From Candidula unifasciata (lineage: Eukaryota; Mollusca; Gastropoda; Stylommatophora; Geomitridae): a DNA stretch of 64,000 nucleotides. The notes under the pieces are model-generated. The model was not told where the DNA came from. It saw nothing but the letters and a program-made list of their open reading frames with translations, and did not search any database. The stretch spans positions 285,001-349,000 of the forward strand of contig CAJHNH020007590.1 in the NCBI GenBank assembly GCA_905116865.2. The letters are read 5' to 3'. The position numbers and the translations under genes are program-made. Below, piece by piece: positions 1 to 36,618 of the stretch (position 1 is the first letter of the stretch; every line of letters begins with the position of its first letter).

Positions 1-385
1 TCCGAGCATATTCTGATGTGCAGAATATTTCGATATTCCTGGTTTTGCGCAGTATAGAGAATCGCAGAGACAGTTATGTTCATACACACATTCACACATA
101 GCCCAGTGGGAAGAAGTATCGCGTTTGGTTGGTTTTCTTCTTTTAATTAATTTTCTAACATTAGTTTATTCTCTCCATTTTGTTATATTAATTTATTATG
201 TCTTATTGTACCACATTTGAACACCTTTAGATCACAATAAATTGACTGCTTGAAGTATCCGTTTTGTTGGGGGGTTTTTTTTTTTCTACTTAAGGCATAT
301 TTTTTTACATTCGTTTATTTTGTCCAGATTGTTATATTACCTTATTATTTTTATGCAATCTCCTTGTGAGATGCAATTTTTCTTT

Positions 386-554
386 GTTTGAAGCCCTATT
401 CTGGCTCTTGCCAGGGGCCGCAATATAGTCCGGCCATAAATATGGTCTAATGGCTGAACGCGGTTTCTTGGACCTCTGCACGGGTGATCCTCATCCACGT
501 GGTGCCACTTTGTGTCATCGGGTGTTTATCGCTTGTGTGATGTCCTAGTGGGTT
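386..554 (-). repeat. Dispersed SINE-like repeat, copy 1
   Basis: The stretch from TTTGAAGCCC to GATGTCCTAGTGGG is closely matched at 52771-52920. The two copies share blocks such as GCCAGGGGCCGCAATATAG, GAACGCGGTTTCT and CACTTTGTGTCATCGGGTG. Both have a T-rich run just outside the left end, which would be an A-rich 3' tail on the minus strand, so I infer minus-strand orientation. I see no clear tRNA A or B box, so its SINE class is unknown. Confidence 0.6.
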
Positions 555-659
555 AAAAGAAGACAGAGATAGTATAATTTTTGAACCCGTTCAGATTAAA
601 ATTATTGACTGCTCTGTAATAAAAGGTATATGGATATGAAATGTTGAAAAAATACCTAC

Positions 660-790
660 TGATGCTGAAAGAGCTCATTTCCTTCTTCTTCTTTCTCTGC
701 CCTTTATCCCTCACTGTAGCACATACCCTCACTAATTCACGCCAAATCCCCCTATTTTTCGCTATTGCACGCAGCTGACCCTGTGTCTTC
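660..790 (-). pseudogene. Possible LINE C-terminal fragment
   Basis: Minus-strand translation contains AIAKNRGIWRELVR, which resembles the 'DRxxWRxLV' tail that closes many non-LTR retrotransposon ORF2 proteins. There is no other support, and the fragment is short. Confidence 0.3.
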
Positions 791-1258
791 AATATATTTT
801 TAAGGTGCTAGTAACGTTGTCAGGTCCAAAAAGATAATGCTTCCCGTGCAATTCATGACTCGTAGTGTCGCAGGGCCTGTCCTATATTGCGGGGCTGTCA
901 TGCTTAGTGACCGGCCAGCAACACGTAGCATTTTACTAGCTGTCGTCAGCGGCCGGCTATTTTCCCTGATGAGAGTGCTTTCAACTGTCCTAAAACTACT
1001 AGAACTGGCTCTAACCCCACATTCCCCACCCTCAGACTATGTTCCAGACGTGCCCTAGTAAGGTTTCTGCCCACTAACACAAGTCTTGTTACTCACCATG
1101 TAGGTAAACAGGTCATTGCAACAGTATAGATAATCACATCACGTGGGTGGGAATCATTTTTTGAACTTCTGATTCTGCAGCTCGCCCAATTTTTTCAAGC
1201 CTGCCTGCACGTATGCTTGTTCATTCAGCTGTCCTTTTCAAAACCTCCCTCTTTCCAT

Positions 1259-1470
1259 CACCATTGATCACTGGTGTCATGAGGGTTAAAAGAATGAAAT
1301 AGCCGCAACACACAGAGATAACGTCTTATCACAGAGAGGTAAAAACTGTACACAAGAGATCTGAATGGTTGTAGACCACGAGGTAGACCAAGAAGAATGT
1401 AGAGAGATAATTTACAGGCAGACCTTTGAGTCACCAGCTTGAATGAAAATGTCAATCATAGAGATGTATA
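1259..1470 (+). pseudogene. LINE ORF2 C-terminal fragment
   Basis: Plus-strand translation (one frame, broken) reads like the distal tail of a non-LTR ORF2: a GRPRR-type basic stretch, then a weakly conserved 'DLxxLGVTNWxxxxxxRDEW'-like stretch. A similar tail occurs at 21160-21330 and, on the minus strand, at 60377-60568. It is a decayed fragment with no intact ORF. Confidence 0.4.
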
Positions 1471-2698
1471 GAGGCGGGCCGTGAACCTCAAGAATTAAGA
1501 ATAATTAATATTCACCTCCCTCGCCCAAACCCTCCTTTGTGTTTGGAGATAACGTTTTTTTTTTAAAGCTATAAATCCTTACGGGAAAACAAGTACATGG
1601 AGGCTATGTGAAGCCCCATTTTTTTGCGAGAAAAAAATTACCCTGTATTAATCTTTGAGTAATATTTTAAGAACATTTAGGTTGTTGTAGATGTAAAAGG
1701 AATTGTCTTTAGCTTTTAAAAGATACTTCACAAAATTTAAAGAGTAGATAAAGCGAGCGAAAAAAACAACAACCCGCCTCTGAATGAGGGCAGTGTTAAA
1801 AGATCAGTTGAATTAAACATACCAGGTCAAAGACAATGGCCCAGTGATTGTCTGTGAACCTCATATACACAACGATAATTAACATAAACAAAGCTGAGTG
1901 TTTATGTTATCAATAAACTCATTCAAGGATTAATCGTATGATCTTCGGCCACGTACGAGTTTTACTGAAATGTTTATCTCTGTATTGTTTTAGGGAGGCT
2001 CTTTTTCTTTTTCTTATTCTCTTAAATTTAACTGCAACTGTAACCAGATTTGGCAGCATTGGGTTAAATCTATAATTTACCAGAATGCTTTCTCTAATAT
2101 GAATTCATCATTTTAAATATATATGTTTATACCACAGTAAAATATGCAACTTTGAATTAATTAAGGGTGAACGTTTTTATAAAGAACTAGGTAAAATGGT
2201 CTAAATTTCTTTCTGAAGTATTTTAGAAGTGGTAGATTTATAGATATCATGTTTACTGGATCTGGTTCACAGCTGTGATTTATAGAGTTTGTTCTCTAAT
2301 TCTTTGTTACAAATGTATGCTTGTCAGTGACGTTTAGTTAGTTAATATTGCATAGATTATGCATTAATTGTAACATATAGTACGATTATATTTATAGATC
2401 GCTAAGTTTAATATATTCAAGTTTACATTTTGAATATAATTGTGATAATCATACTATGTAATCAACCTTTAGGAATATTTAATATGATGTAGAACTCTAC
2501 TATTCTACCTTATGACTTATTAATGCCACAATTAAACTTTTTTTTTTGGTGTGTGGTAGTAATGCATTATGATGGTGATGATTAAAAAAAAAAAGAAATG
2601 GCTTCTGCGATCCTCCTTTACTTAACCGAGTTTACAGGAAAAATCTGGGCACAGAGTTTGCATGGACACCCAGAAACTCAAGCGGCGCTTCTACAAAA

Positions 2699-26699
<24,001 letters not shown>

Positions 26700-27600
26700 C
26701 ATCATCTGTCTGATCTTGTTGTAAGAAGCTTGAAGGTAACAGTTGTGTTGGGTCTGAAGGTTATATCTACATTGATATGAAATGATGAAAAAACCTTCAG
26801 GCTGTCAAGGGTATCGGAAAACAAATCATGAATTTTACTGATTCTCATCGAGTAAAAAGTTAAAATAGTGGGAATAGAAGGTAAGGGATCAACTAGAAAA
26901 CAGTTTGACACTTTTCTCTTTTAATAATAATGAACATTTTCCTTCCATTTTGCTTTTCACCATTTGGTTATCTATGAAACCTTTATGCATTTATATTCCA
27001 TTGCAGTGTTGAGACACTAGTATACATTTTTTATAGATTCAAGTTTGTTTCCTTCAGAATGGGAGGTGAACAGTTTGTCATCATAGAATAGAAGGTCGTC
27101 TGTGTCAGACTTGATTGAAAGCACAAGTACATGAGACAAAAGGTTGTGGATAGACATGCTTTCCAACACCACATGGCATAGACTATAGAAGACACATTGG
27201 TGGGTGGGGGGAGTGGGTGACCTGTTGAACTGGTGTAAAGAATAATTCTTCTGCCTTCCCATTTAAAAGGAGAGTTGACACATTGTATTGTGGTTTTAAG
27301 CTAGGCTGGAATATCTGTGCCTTTTGGCCCAACACATCGGTTTCAAGAAACCCTTAATTAGTCACCTGTTATGACATGTGGGTCTCTTATTTTGTTTGGC
27401 CAACATGTAAGCATAGAACCCACATTTGAAGAATAACTAAATGATCACAAAATACAGTTCTGAACTCAGCAAAAAGAAAGACACAGATGACAGTAGATGA
27501 TTTTACCAAATTGAGAAAAAATAAATCTATTGTTGATACACTATAAAACATTAACCCCGATGTGGTCAAGGCCTTTTGGGAACAAGCAACGGAATCAGTA
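26700..27600 (+). other. Probable pleckstrin 3' UTR and flank
   Basis: The region after the stop is non-coding with no strong repeat. The first AATAAA I noticed is at about 27520. It is only a candidate poly-A signal, since LINE sequence begins soon after (27600). Confidence 0.35.
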
Positions 27601-27820
27601 GAGAAAGATTTATTATGGCCTTGAGAGAATGAGGCACCTGGGTGTAACCAGAGGGTCTGGCAGGCTGACTACATTCAGAGGAAAGGCAAGACGGACATTT
27701 AACCAGATTGTGACCAGTACCATCAGTATTGAAACTCTGCGCTGGCTGCTGAATATGAGGACAGAGCATGCATGGGAATGCCCCGAGTGCTGTGATGTCA
27801 ATTCTTGACTCAACTCAACT
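27600..27820 (+). pseudogene. LINE C-terminal tail
   Basis: Plus-strand translation VTRGSGRLTTFRGKARRTFN, then TISIETLRWLLNMRTEHAWE and CPECCDVNS, is the most complete copy of the post-RNase H tail also seen at 20163-20335 and 24365-24480. Confidence 0.75.
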
Positions 27821-28315
27821 GGTGCCTGATGAGAATAGAAGGTACATTGCCATTTGTTTATGCTACAGTCATGTTGTTAGCAGAGCAGACTGCCTCCACC
27901 AGTGTCCTAGTGTATTCCTATATCTGAAAGACAGTGATTACAGTTTTCTAATGTTTCCTTGAGAGTGCATGCCCATTTCTGTTAAAAAGTGAATTATTTG
28001 TTTGTCTTTATCTTCATATCTTGTCTTTCAAGTAATTTCTGTTTGCTTAAAAAATTTTCATTTGGTTTTGTATGTTAGTTTTTCCGCAAGATGTTGATGC
28101 TTAATAGCTTAAGACAATTTAACAATTATTGCAAAGCTTTTTTTTTTCTCTTGTCTTGGTACAACACCAGGATTTTTTCTCCATCTTGATGTGAAACAAC
28201 ATTCAACAGTTATTGATTCTATCATAAATGTGTAGTGCAACATATCAGACTAATGCGAGATAGATTTTTATTTTCGCAACTAAAGTTAAGTACAGTCATT
28301 ATAAAGTTGTGGGTA

Positions 28316-28470
28316 CTAAAGTAAAGGTCCCTTTAGGCGTATAGGGCTAGACCTATATTTTTATAGACCAATCGGCACAAGATGGGTGATGTGGGTAGCA
28401 TCACGTCGGCCGCCCTTATTTCCCGGGACTGCAGCCAGGACCCACTCAAGACTGGGTCGACCTGGGAGTC
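28316..28470 (+). mobile_element. SINE body copy
   Basis: The sequence from AAGGTCCCTTTAGGCGTATA to CCGGGACTGCAGCCAGGA is among the fullest copies of the SINE body that recurs through the window. Confidence 0.6.
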
Positions 28471-28784
28471 ATGTTGTGGGTAGTCAGTTGATATTTAAAT
28501 AAAATTTCATTGATCTAAAAGACAAAGGTGTAATGCTGTTTTATTGGAGTGCTGCAGTAGAAAAATAATTGTTGCCTTCCTCCAACCCGAGCAGGTTATT
28601 TCTTTAACTCTATTTTTCAAGCAGATTCTACTTTCACCAGTTCGCTATACATATTTTTTTTTTGCTCTGTCCATGCCGACAACTTATTATATTCACCCAC
28701 TCATAGAGAGCTTAGCATTCACTGATAGTAAACTCCAGCTGATTCTGAAAGTTCTGGTTGTTCGGTAATTTCTCAACTTTGGCC

Positions 28785-29270
28785 TTGTTCCAGACCCTAA
28801 GTTCTGTTTTACAGATCTGACTTACTTGTGTGCAGACTAATGGTTTCTTGCCTCTCAGACAGATTATGGATCATTAGATGTTACTTTGAACTCTTTCTGA
28901 CCCAGTTGTTTATTACTTTATCCTTCACAGTCATTAATTATACATTAACCCCTTCACTGAAATAAATCTACTAGATCAAAATTATTACTTCTTTTTCTGT
29001 GTTCACTAGCTGTTAATTCGAGTGGAGAGTTTTAGTTTGTTCATCTCTGGACTCTTGTTCCAGAACCTGGTTGTTGCTTATACATTCGTTTAAAAATCTG
29101 GCTTATTTGTATGAGGACTCTTGGTTCCTTGCCTCTTGGGCAGATGCACTCTGACTTTGAAACATGTTCCTGATTGGTCGACTTTTACGACAGGCATGTT
29201 GAGGAGGCAGTGGGTCTATTCTTGCTTCCCCCACAATGGGGCTCCAGAACCCACACAGGGAGAATTATTC
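28785..29270 (+). repeat. Dispersed repeat R1, two copies in tandem orientation
   Basis: GTTCCAGA...TTACAGATCTGACTTACTTG at 28785-28905 and GTTCCAGAACCTGG ... CCCACACAGGGAG at 29030-29270 match each other and the other R1 copies. Confidence 0.6.
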
Positions 29271-30415
29271 TAAAGCCCCTGGATCCTGTACCTTATCAGT
29301 TTGTACTTAGGCTACAATTATTTGTTCTGCGTACAGTTCTCACATGATAGTCATTAAATGCAAATAGTTTCCTCGAATGGAAAATATTAATTTTAAAAAA
29401 TGTACATATGAAATTCTTCCTTCATATTTTCAAGGGAGTGCCGCAAATTTTATTATACATATCTTCAGCTCAGAGATAATTGTAACCCACTTTGTCATTA
29501 ATTTGTGTGGTTTTCTTTCTTTTGGGGGCCATCGTAGCACAGTTGCTATACTGCTGGCATGAAGATCTTTGGTTTCAATCAAGCATAAAGATGCTTTATA
29601 AAGTATACTTAGTACTATAAAATACTAAGTTATATTAAGTAAAAATGTTTGATACAAAAAATAGCCTGACAAAGGATTCTTTTCTATTATTTGAGTTACT
29701 TTTAAAAAAAAAACAAATGTTATCCTATGTAATTGGCTCTGTCTATCTACATATGAAATGATACATTATTATTTCCGCTGTTGTAACAAGTTTTGTCTAA
29801 GGACAGTTCTCACACTTTCACCTAGCCATTGTTAATCAGTCAATGTAAGATTAAGGCTCTGTTGATATTTTATTGTCCTGTTTTTTTTTTTTTTTACAGT
29901 TTTGCTTGACTTGTCTTCATTGATATTTGTTATTTAACACATACACCCAAATAATTTATTAATATATTTTTAAAATAATTGCCCTATGCATGATGGTCAT
30001 GATTTTTCAGCTATCACTAATCACATTGACACACAAAAAGGCAAAGCTGACCTTTTTTTTAAGTGATAATGTGTTAAGTTATTTATAAATTGTATGAAAT
30101 TTTCAAGAGATTAATTTTCTAATATTGTAACAAATATATTTTTTGTGGATAATAGAATAAGACATTACATTGCCATGAAAATATGTACAGTGACTTTTCT
30201 TTGTCATCATCATCATCTTCTTTTTCGGCAATGGCCCTTAGAAGGGCAGTTGGCATGTTTTGGCGTGTTTACAGCTAGACTGAGACAGCTGCACCTTTTA
30301 GCTTCCAGTTTCAACAAACCCCAAATTGGTTGCCTTTAACTATAAGCTAGTTAAGGGGCAGTTGTGTGAATTCATTTTTTTAAACCGCAAAATAGGGGGC
30401 CCCAGAACACCCACA

Positions 30416-30835
30416 CAGGGAATACAGTGAACAGCGTAAGAAACAAACAGTGGTTGAACAGCATAAGAAACAAACAGTGGTTGAACAGCATAAGAAACAA
30501 ACAGTGGTTGAACAATGTAAGAAACAAACTGGTTGAACAATAAGAAACAAACTGGTTGAACAATAAGAAACAAACAGTGGTTGAACAGTATGATAAACAA
30601 ACAGTGGTTTAACAACGTAAGAAGCAAACTTGGTTGAACAATAAGAAACAAACTGGTTGAACAGCGTAAGAAACAAACAGTCGTTGAACAGTATGATAAA
30701 CAAACAGTGGTTGAACAACGTAAGAAACAGTGGTTAAACAATAAGAAACAAACTGGTTGAACAGCGTAAGAAACAAACTGGTTGAACAACGTAAGAAACC
30801 AACAGTGGTTGAACAACGTCAGAAACTGGTTTAAA
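30416..30835 (+). repeat. Irregular minisatellite (GTAAGAAACAAAC / GGTTGAACA)
   Basis: Units of about 22-29 bp are built from AGAAACAAACAGTGGTTGAA with variable spacers. The minus frames stay open (CFLRCSTTV-like repeats), which is a consequence of the repeat and not evidence of a gene. Confidence 0.85.
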
Positions 30836-31146
30836 TCTTTTGTTTGTTAAGAACAAGAGACCCCCCCACCCCACACTTGTGCACTGTTAACCCTTTTGCC
30901 GCAGAAGGCAATTTCACGATTAGCCTAAATTTTTGCCGAACAGCATTGGTCAATCCTCGTTATGCCTATATATCGGATTGAATACTGATCGCACCTGCGC
31001 AATGCTCAGAATGCTTAGATGTGTTAATTTAAAAAAAACTTAAAATAGCTTCTAGAGGACAGGGTTTTGTGAAGAAATGGGCTTTTTTTAAAGTCCATAT
31101 GAAGTTTTTAACCTTCAGTGGTCACAGAGTGATGGGTTATGTAAAA

Positions 31147-31300
31147 CAAACAAGTAAAAGTCCCTTTACACACAAGTGGTGCATTGGGCATTTGTGGCTA
31201 GACTCGTATTTTTTTTTAACCAATCGGCCCTGGCTGGGTGATGTGGTTAGCGTCAGCACCTAGCAGCTACACCACCTTGGCTCTGAACCATCTGCAAAAA
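31147..31300 (+). mobile_element. SINE body copy
   Basis: AAAGTCCCTTTACACACAAG, then CCAATCGGCCCTGGCTGGGT and GATGTGGTTAGCGTCA, match the SINE body at 28316. Confidence 0.6.
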
Positions 31301-31564
31301 TGCGGCTTTGTCAGACTTACGTCAGATAATAGTAAAACTCATTTATTTCTCGTTGTGATCTTATGCAATAGAAATATATACATTTAAAAAAAAAAGGGAT
31401 TATTATGTACATGTTATGTTCTGTTTGTGGGAAAACTGAGGCTGTTCCAGCATTGTTTTCTACATCTCATTGTTTTTTATATGTATAATTTCACATATTG
31501 ATTTTGTATTGTTATGATCTTTTTAGTATATGAAATGTCTCCTCTAATATGTTCACAAAATCAG

Positions 31565-32140
31565 CATATTTCAACCCACAGTTATCATTTCAGTATCCGA
31601 AATATCTCATATAAAATGTCAAAATAAACAGCGCCATATTTCAACCCACAGTTATCATTTCAGTATCCGAAATATCTCATATAAAATGTCAAAACAAACA
31701 GCGCCATATTTCAACCCACAGTTATCATTTCAGTATCCGAAATATCTCATATAAAATGTCAAAACAAACAGCGCCATATTTCAACCCACAGTTATCATTT
31801 CAGTATCCGAAATATCTCATATAAAATGTCAAAACAAACAGCGCCATATTTCAACCCACAGTTATCAATTCAGTATCCAAAATATCTCATATAAAATGTC
31901 AAAACAAACAGCGCCATATTTCAACCCACAGTTATCAATTCAGTATCCGAAATATCTCATATAAAATGTCAAAACAAACAGCGCCATATTTCAACCCACA
32001 GTTATCAATTCAGTATCCAAAATATCTCATATAAAATGTCAAAACAAACAGCGCCATATTTCAACCCACAGTTATCAATTCAGTATCCGAAATATCTCAT
32101 ATAAAATGTCAAAATAAACAGCGCCATATTTTAACCCAGT
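31565..32140 (+). repeat. 70-bp tandem array, about eight copies
   Basis: The unit runs from CATATTTCAACCCACAGTTA to AATAAACAGCGC. The 70-bp spacing was counted at 31565, 31635 and 31705. Copies are almost identical, differing at positions such as ATCATTT/ATCAATT and CCGAAA/CCAAAA, which suggests recent amplification. Confidence 0.95.
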
Positions 32141-32749
32141 CATTTGTGTGAAATGTCCCATTTGATATGTTAACAAACATCATCATACTTTAACCAACAG
32201 AAACCCAGCTGTGCCATCAAGCAGTAGTGTTTATTTTAACACTGTTGACTCCTTGTAAATATTGTAAAGTTTGAATATTTGGTTAGGGTAACGCAAATCT
32301 CCCCAAATAGAGTAGGTCACTTTTCATTCACAAGTTTGTTGGGCTGGCCGACTTTCCTGAAGGTTACAGGTGTGTCCCTCTGTATTGTTTGCTTTCTATG
32401 TAGTCTTGCCTTTACATTTTCATTCCGAGAAAGAGAATGCCTGTGACATAGGTTGTAGCGATCTCTAGGGGGTTTGTATTAGGGCCAGTTGCTCCATGTT
32501 CTTGGATCGTTAAAAGCACTGGCGTGCTGAAATATACAACATGCGATATCAACGGTATCGTGGAACACCCCTCTAACCTTGTGCGAAGCTCACGAGGCAC
32601 CAGTCAGAAGTGACCTAGTGTGTATATAGGCTGGGCGTGGGGAGATTAACGTTTCGTCTTCCAAATATTTTTATTTTGTATTTTTTTGTTTTGAAATACT
32701 TCAAGTTTAAATACTACAGTGTTTTATGATACACTTGTATATTTAACTA

Positions 32750-33480
32750 GTGTTCGAGCAATTCTGATTACTTGTAGATGTAATAATTATTCTTTTCTCT
32801 ACTCCTGGAATGCCTCGCGGCGTCAGGGCAGGAAGAGATTTATGGAATGGATCCTTCTGTTCGCTTCATATAAAGTAATGTCAGTGTCTTTGATATTTCT
32901 TCTGTGTCCATATTCTGTGTGGTCGACCTCTGGGTGTGTTACTGTTGTATCTGTAAAACATTGCTCTCAGGGGGCACTGACTGATGCCAGTCTTGTTACA
33001 TGGCCAAACCATTTGATTTGTTCAGTATTGGTTCTCCTCCTGATATCATCATTTCTAAGTCGATCTTTCCTTGTTAAACCTAGCATAGTACGTAAACATT
33101 TCATTTCTGTTCTGACTGTTTTCCTTCTGTCCTCTGAAGACAGTGTCCATGTTTGACATTGATAGCAGAGAGTTGGTAAGAATATTGTGTTAAACTGTGT
33201 TCTTTAAGTGTTTATATTCACATACTTGCAGTTGAAGAGTGGTAAGAATATTGTTTTGAACAGTGTTATTTTAGTGTTCATATTCACATGCTTGCAGTTG
33301 AAGATTGGTGTCGATTGGCTTTATTGCGTCTTTGTTGGATTTCTTTAATAATTCTTCTGTCTTCTGAAAAATGCTACCTAGATATATAAAGTCCTTTGAC
33401 TGGTGTTCATAGGTTTTTACATTGGTGTTTCTTCCTTTTGTGGAGAAAGTCTTCACTTCTGTTTTGTTTACTTAATCTTC
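32750..33480 (-). pseudogene. LINE ORF2 C-terminal remnant
   Basis: Minus-strand translation contains SKDFIYLGSIFQ, then CYQCQTWTLSSEDRRKTVRT and EMKCLRTMLG, then EQIKWFGHVTRLASV. This is the standard order of the RT-distal region. A short duplication with frame disruption lies near 33150-33300. Confidence 0.75.
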
Positions 33481-33599
33481 ATATCAAAATTGTCTCATTA
33501 TGAGTCGAGTCTAATATGTTCTTGTGGTTGTATTTTGTTTTACATACTTAGGAAATAAGATGATATCTGTAGGGGACTAAGTGGCAGAAATATAACCTA

Positions 33600-34000
33600 G
33601 AATCACACCGGCATCTAGTGCCTTTAACAAACGCTTGAACATCTGGAAGTCAAAAACACTCAGCAATCACACAAAACTTAAGATATTTAACTGTTGGTGC
33701 TAACTTATGGATGTGAGAGTTGAAAAGCAGTGGTAGTTCTAAATAATAAAATAGACAGTTTTGAGAACAGATGTCTTAGAAGAATACTAAATCTCCACTG
33801 GACAGATTTTAGATCCAATATGTAAATAAGACAAGAGACCAAGCAAGATAGTGTATCCAATTTTAAAAGAAAGCGCTGCTGGAACTAGATCGGCCATACA
33901 CTCAGAATGCATAAGATAAGACCTCCCCATCAAGCCCACATTTGGACACTTGAAGGGAAAAAGAAAATTGGGAAGACCTAGAGAGAGAGAGAGAGAGAGA
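33600..34000 (+). pseudogene. LINE ORF2 C-terminal remnant
   Basis: Plus-strand translation contains TYGCES, then VLNNKIDSFENRCLRRILNL and HWTDF, then GHTLRMHKI and EGKKKIGK. A (GA)n run at 33978-34003 ends it. Confidence 0.7.
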
Positions 34001-34003
34001 GAG

Positions 34004-35760
34004 ACTCTGCTCTCATTTTAATTGTCATTGAACAATTAAGCAAATATTTATTTAGCACTGACTTTGTTTAATACATATCTTTCTTCACATGTTTATAAAA
34101 ACCACACAATGAAGCCAGTTGGCTGTACCTTGTTCGCCTTAGTTCAACACAGTGTTGTGACGAACTTCTGTGATAGCCAACATGAAATGTTTATGAAAGC
34201 AACTGAAATAGAAATGTGTCTGTTTGAAGTCTGAACACTTGAAGTATTAATGTTAAGAGATTCTATCCCATCATTCCTTAACCGTGGTCCAAATATTTGA
34301 CACTGTATATTCAAAAGAATGTTTTACTGTTGTGAATTAAATTATGAGAGTGCAGCCAATCTGTTGCCCATTTTATTGCCTGGCATTATTGTGCATGTCT
34401 CGTTAGTTGCATCACCACAGTTTTACAGCATATATGATGATGCAACAATACATGAATTCTTTCCCCTAAAATACACAGATTACATTGTCTCTTTTTACAC
34501 TGTTCACATCACCTGACCAGATACAGCAAAATTTGCCAGGCAATAAATTGTACAGTCTGTTGTTGAATGTTGTCATTATTTAAATTCTGTTTAATTTTCT
34601 GCTAAATTTGGTAATTCAGTGCACAGTGGCATGGAGTTTTATTCATAATGCCACTGTCATAATTGTAACTCTTTGACTGCCTGTTGAATTTCTTTTTCGT
34701 TTTGGGTTGGATATTAATGTGATGGTTTTTCTCTTGTCTTCCACAATATGACTTTTTCTAGACTTAATTCACTTATTTTACTTTTATAGCAGGATTGTTG
34801 AATCTATGGCGAACACATTGTGGGGAGCTAGCACAACTAGAGGCTCCAGATCTTCAGAAGAGGGCATCCCTTCGGGGAGCATTTCAGCCCACTCTTTTCT
34901 GAACATTCTTTGGATTTGGCCCACCCAGATCATGACGCTTGGTATCTTTATCCAGCTCTACAACTTAACTCTTTGTCGACATAAAACATGTGTTCGGCAC
35001 CCATGACACGTGTCCCATAATGATCATCGTAATGTTTGCTTACTCAAATGTCACACTGATGAAGGCAGAGCTTATTCAATTGCAACAGCCCTCTGAAACT
35101 TAACATTTTCTGGTCACTAGTGTCTTGGTTCACACTTGCACAAATTACCTGGCCATCTGTTTCAAATGCTGGAGTATTCTGCAGGAAATGTTTACCTCCT
35201 TTTACCACCTAACTTTGGCTTTTAACTCTGCAAGAATGGAAGTTAATAACTGCTCAGTGATTGTCATGCCAAATTTTGATTGTTTCTGATAGAAGGATAC
35301 ATTTTGTGTTCATAACTTTCTGTAAAAATGACTTAATTCTTGTGAAGGGCAAATGTTTAAATTGCACCATAAAAGAGAAAGAAAATTGGCAGACAGATAA
35401 AACACAGGTGCAGAAATCAGGTATAATTTTTTTTGCTGATTTTTTATGTGTCATTTATTTCAGTGGTGATTTTGTGACATAAATTCAGAGCTAAAAGAGG
35501 TTTAATAGTGTTTGATGATTATATATATAACCCACACCAACACAAGAGTATGTGAGTTTATATTTGATATCTAATAATTTTATTTAATAATTATGTGACC
35601 AAACACTATAATATTAGATGTGATTTGGCATTTGATAGTTATATGATATGAACCTGAACCATTATAAAAAGTATATGCTATTTACGGGACAAAAATCTGT
35701 ATTCAGTTTTCAGATAGGTCCGATGTAGTTACATTTTCTGCTTTTGGAACCAAATACAAA
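34004..35760. other. Intergenic DNA, nothing recognised
   Basis: AT-rich DNA without a supported gene, array or element. Short open frames at 34319-34516 and 34806-35006 have no recognisable motif. Confidence 0.5.
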
Positions 35761-35762
35761 CT

Positions 35763-36380
35763 TGAATGTCTAATCTAGGATTCATGTAAAATAGACCTCC
35801 CATAATAAAAGCATGTCTTTACTGCTCTTATTAAAATCAAGTCAGACTAGACTGTCTTGGTTAAAATTCATATAAAGTAGACCTAAAATAAAAGCATATC
35901 TTTAATGCTCTTATTAAAACCAAGTCAGTCTAGACTGTCTTGGTTATAATTCATATAAAGTAGAGCTCCTAAAATAAAAGCATATATTTAATGCTCTTAT
36001 TAAAATCAAGTCAGTCTAGACTGTCTTGGTTATAATTCATATAAAGCAGACCTCCTAAAATAAAAGAATATATTTAATGCTCTTATTAAAATCAAGTCAG
36101 TCTACACTGTCTTGGTTATAATTCATATAAAGTAGACCTAAAATAAAAGCATATATTTAATGCTCTTATTAAAATCAAGTCAGTCTAGACTGTCTTGGTT
36201 ATAAATCATATAAAGTAGACCTAAAATAAAAGCATATATTTAATGCTCTTATTAAAACCAAGTCAGTCTAGACTGTCTTGGTTATAATTCATATAAAGTA
36301 GAGCTCCTAAAATAAAAGCATATCTTTAATGCTCTTATTAAAACCAAGTCAGTCTAGACTGTCTTGGTTAGAATGTGTCT
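35763..36380 (+). repeat. 83/86-bp tandem array with a palindrome in nearly every unit
   Basis: There are seven units at spacings 83, 86, 86, 83, 83 and 86 bp; the difference is a 3-bp CTC indel. Units carry arms ACCAAG and CTTGGT around a CAGTCTAGACTG core (some units have ATCAAG in the left arm, and the copy near 36100 has CTACAC in the core). The spacing was counted from the ACTGTCTTGG motif. Confidence 0.92.
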
Positions 36381-36400
36381 TAGTAGACCTAGTACAGAAT

Positions 36401-36618
36401 TAACTCTTTTACACCCAAGCAATGTATCGTGCATACTAAACCACACACAGTGTGTTCTGACATCTTTGATTAGAAAACGACTCAAGATTTTTGGCTAGAT
36501 ATTTCAGCAGGCAATCTCACTTGATGTTTATGCAAAGATTTACACATATTGCCTCTTTGAAAGTCATTTTTTTTGGTTACCATAGTGACTGTTACCTTTT
36601 TCTGGTACTGAAAGGGTT
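36401..36618. mobile_element. Possible piggyBac-like MITE
   Basis: The left end TTAACTCTTTTACACC and the right end GGTACTGAAAGGGTTA form a short imperfect inverted repeat with a TTAA on the left and a mutated TTAG on the right. The evidence is weak. Confidence 0.3.

Larger units (their letters stand above)
1..2637. other. Region upstream of the pleckstrin gene
   Basis: No gene can be supported here. The stretch is AT-rich and holds one copy of a dispersed SINE-like repeat (386-554), two weak LINE tail fragments (about 660-790 and 1259-1470) and plain non-coding DNA. Any promoter and 5' leader of the pleckstrin gene must lie in or before this stretch, but I see no convincing core promoter. 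A pyrimidine-rich tract ending in TTTACAG at 2631-2637 could be a 3' splice site for an upstream leader exon. Confidence 0.5.
27821..30400. other. Intergenic DNA with SINE and R1 copies
   Basis: No gene is supported. The stretch holds a SINE body (28316-28470), two R1 copies (28785-28905 and 29030-29270) and AT-rich DNA. A weak tRNA-like head (GCCATCGTAGCACAGTTGC) lies near 29527. Confidence 0.6.

Noticed and set aside
30340..30816. A 158-codon minus-strand frame with LFNHCLFL repeats
   Set aside because: It is the translation of an irregular minisatellite; unit-length changes shift the frame.
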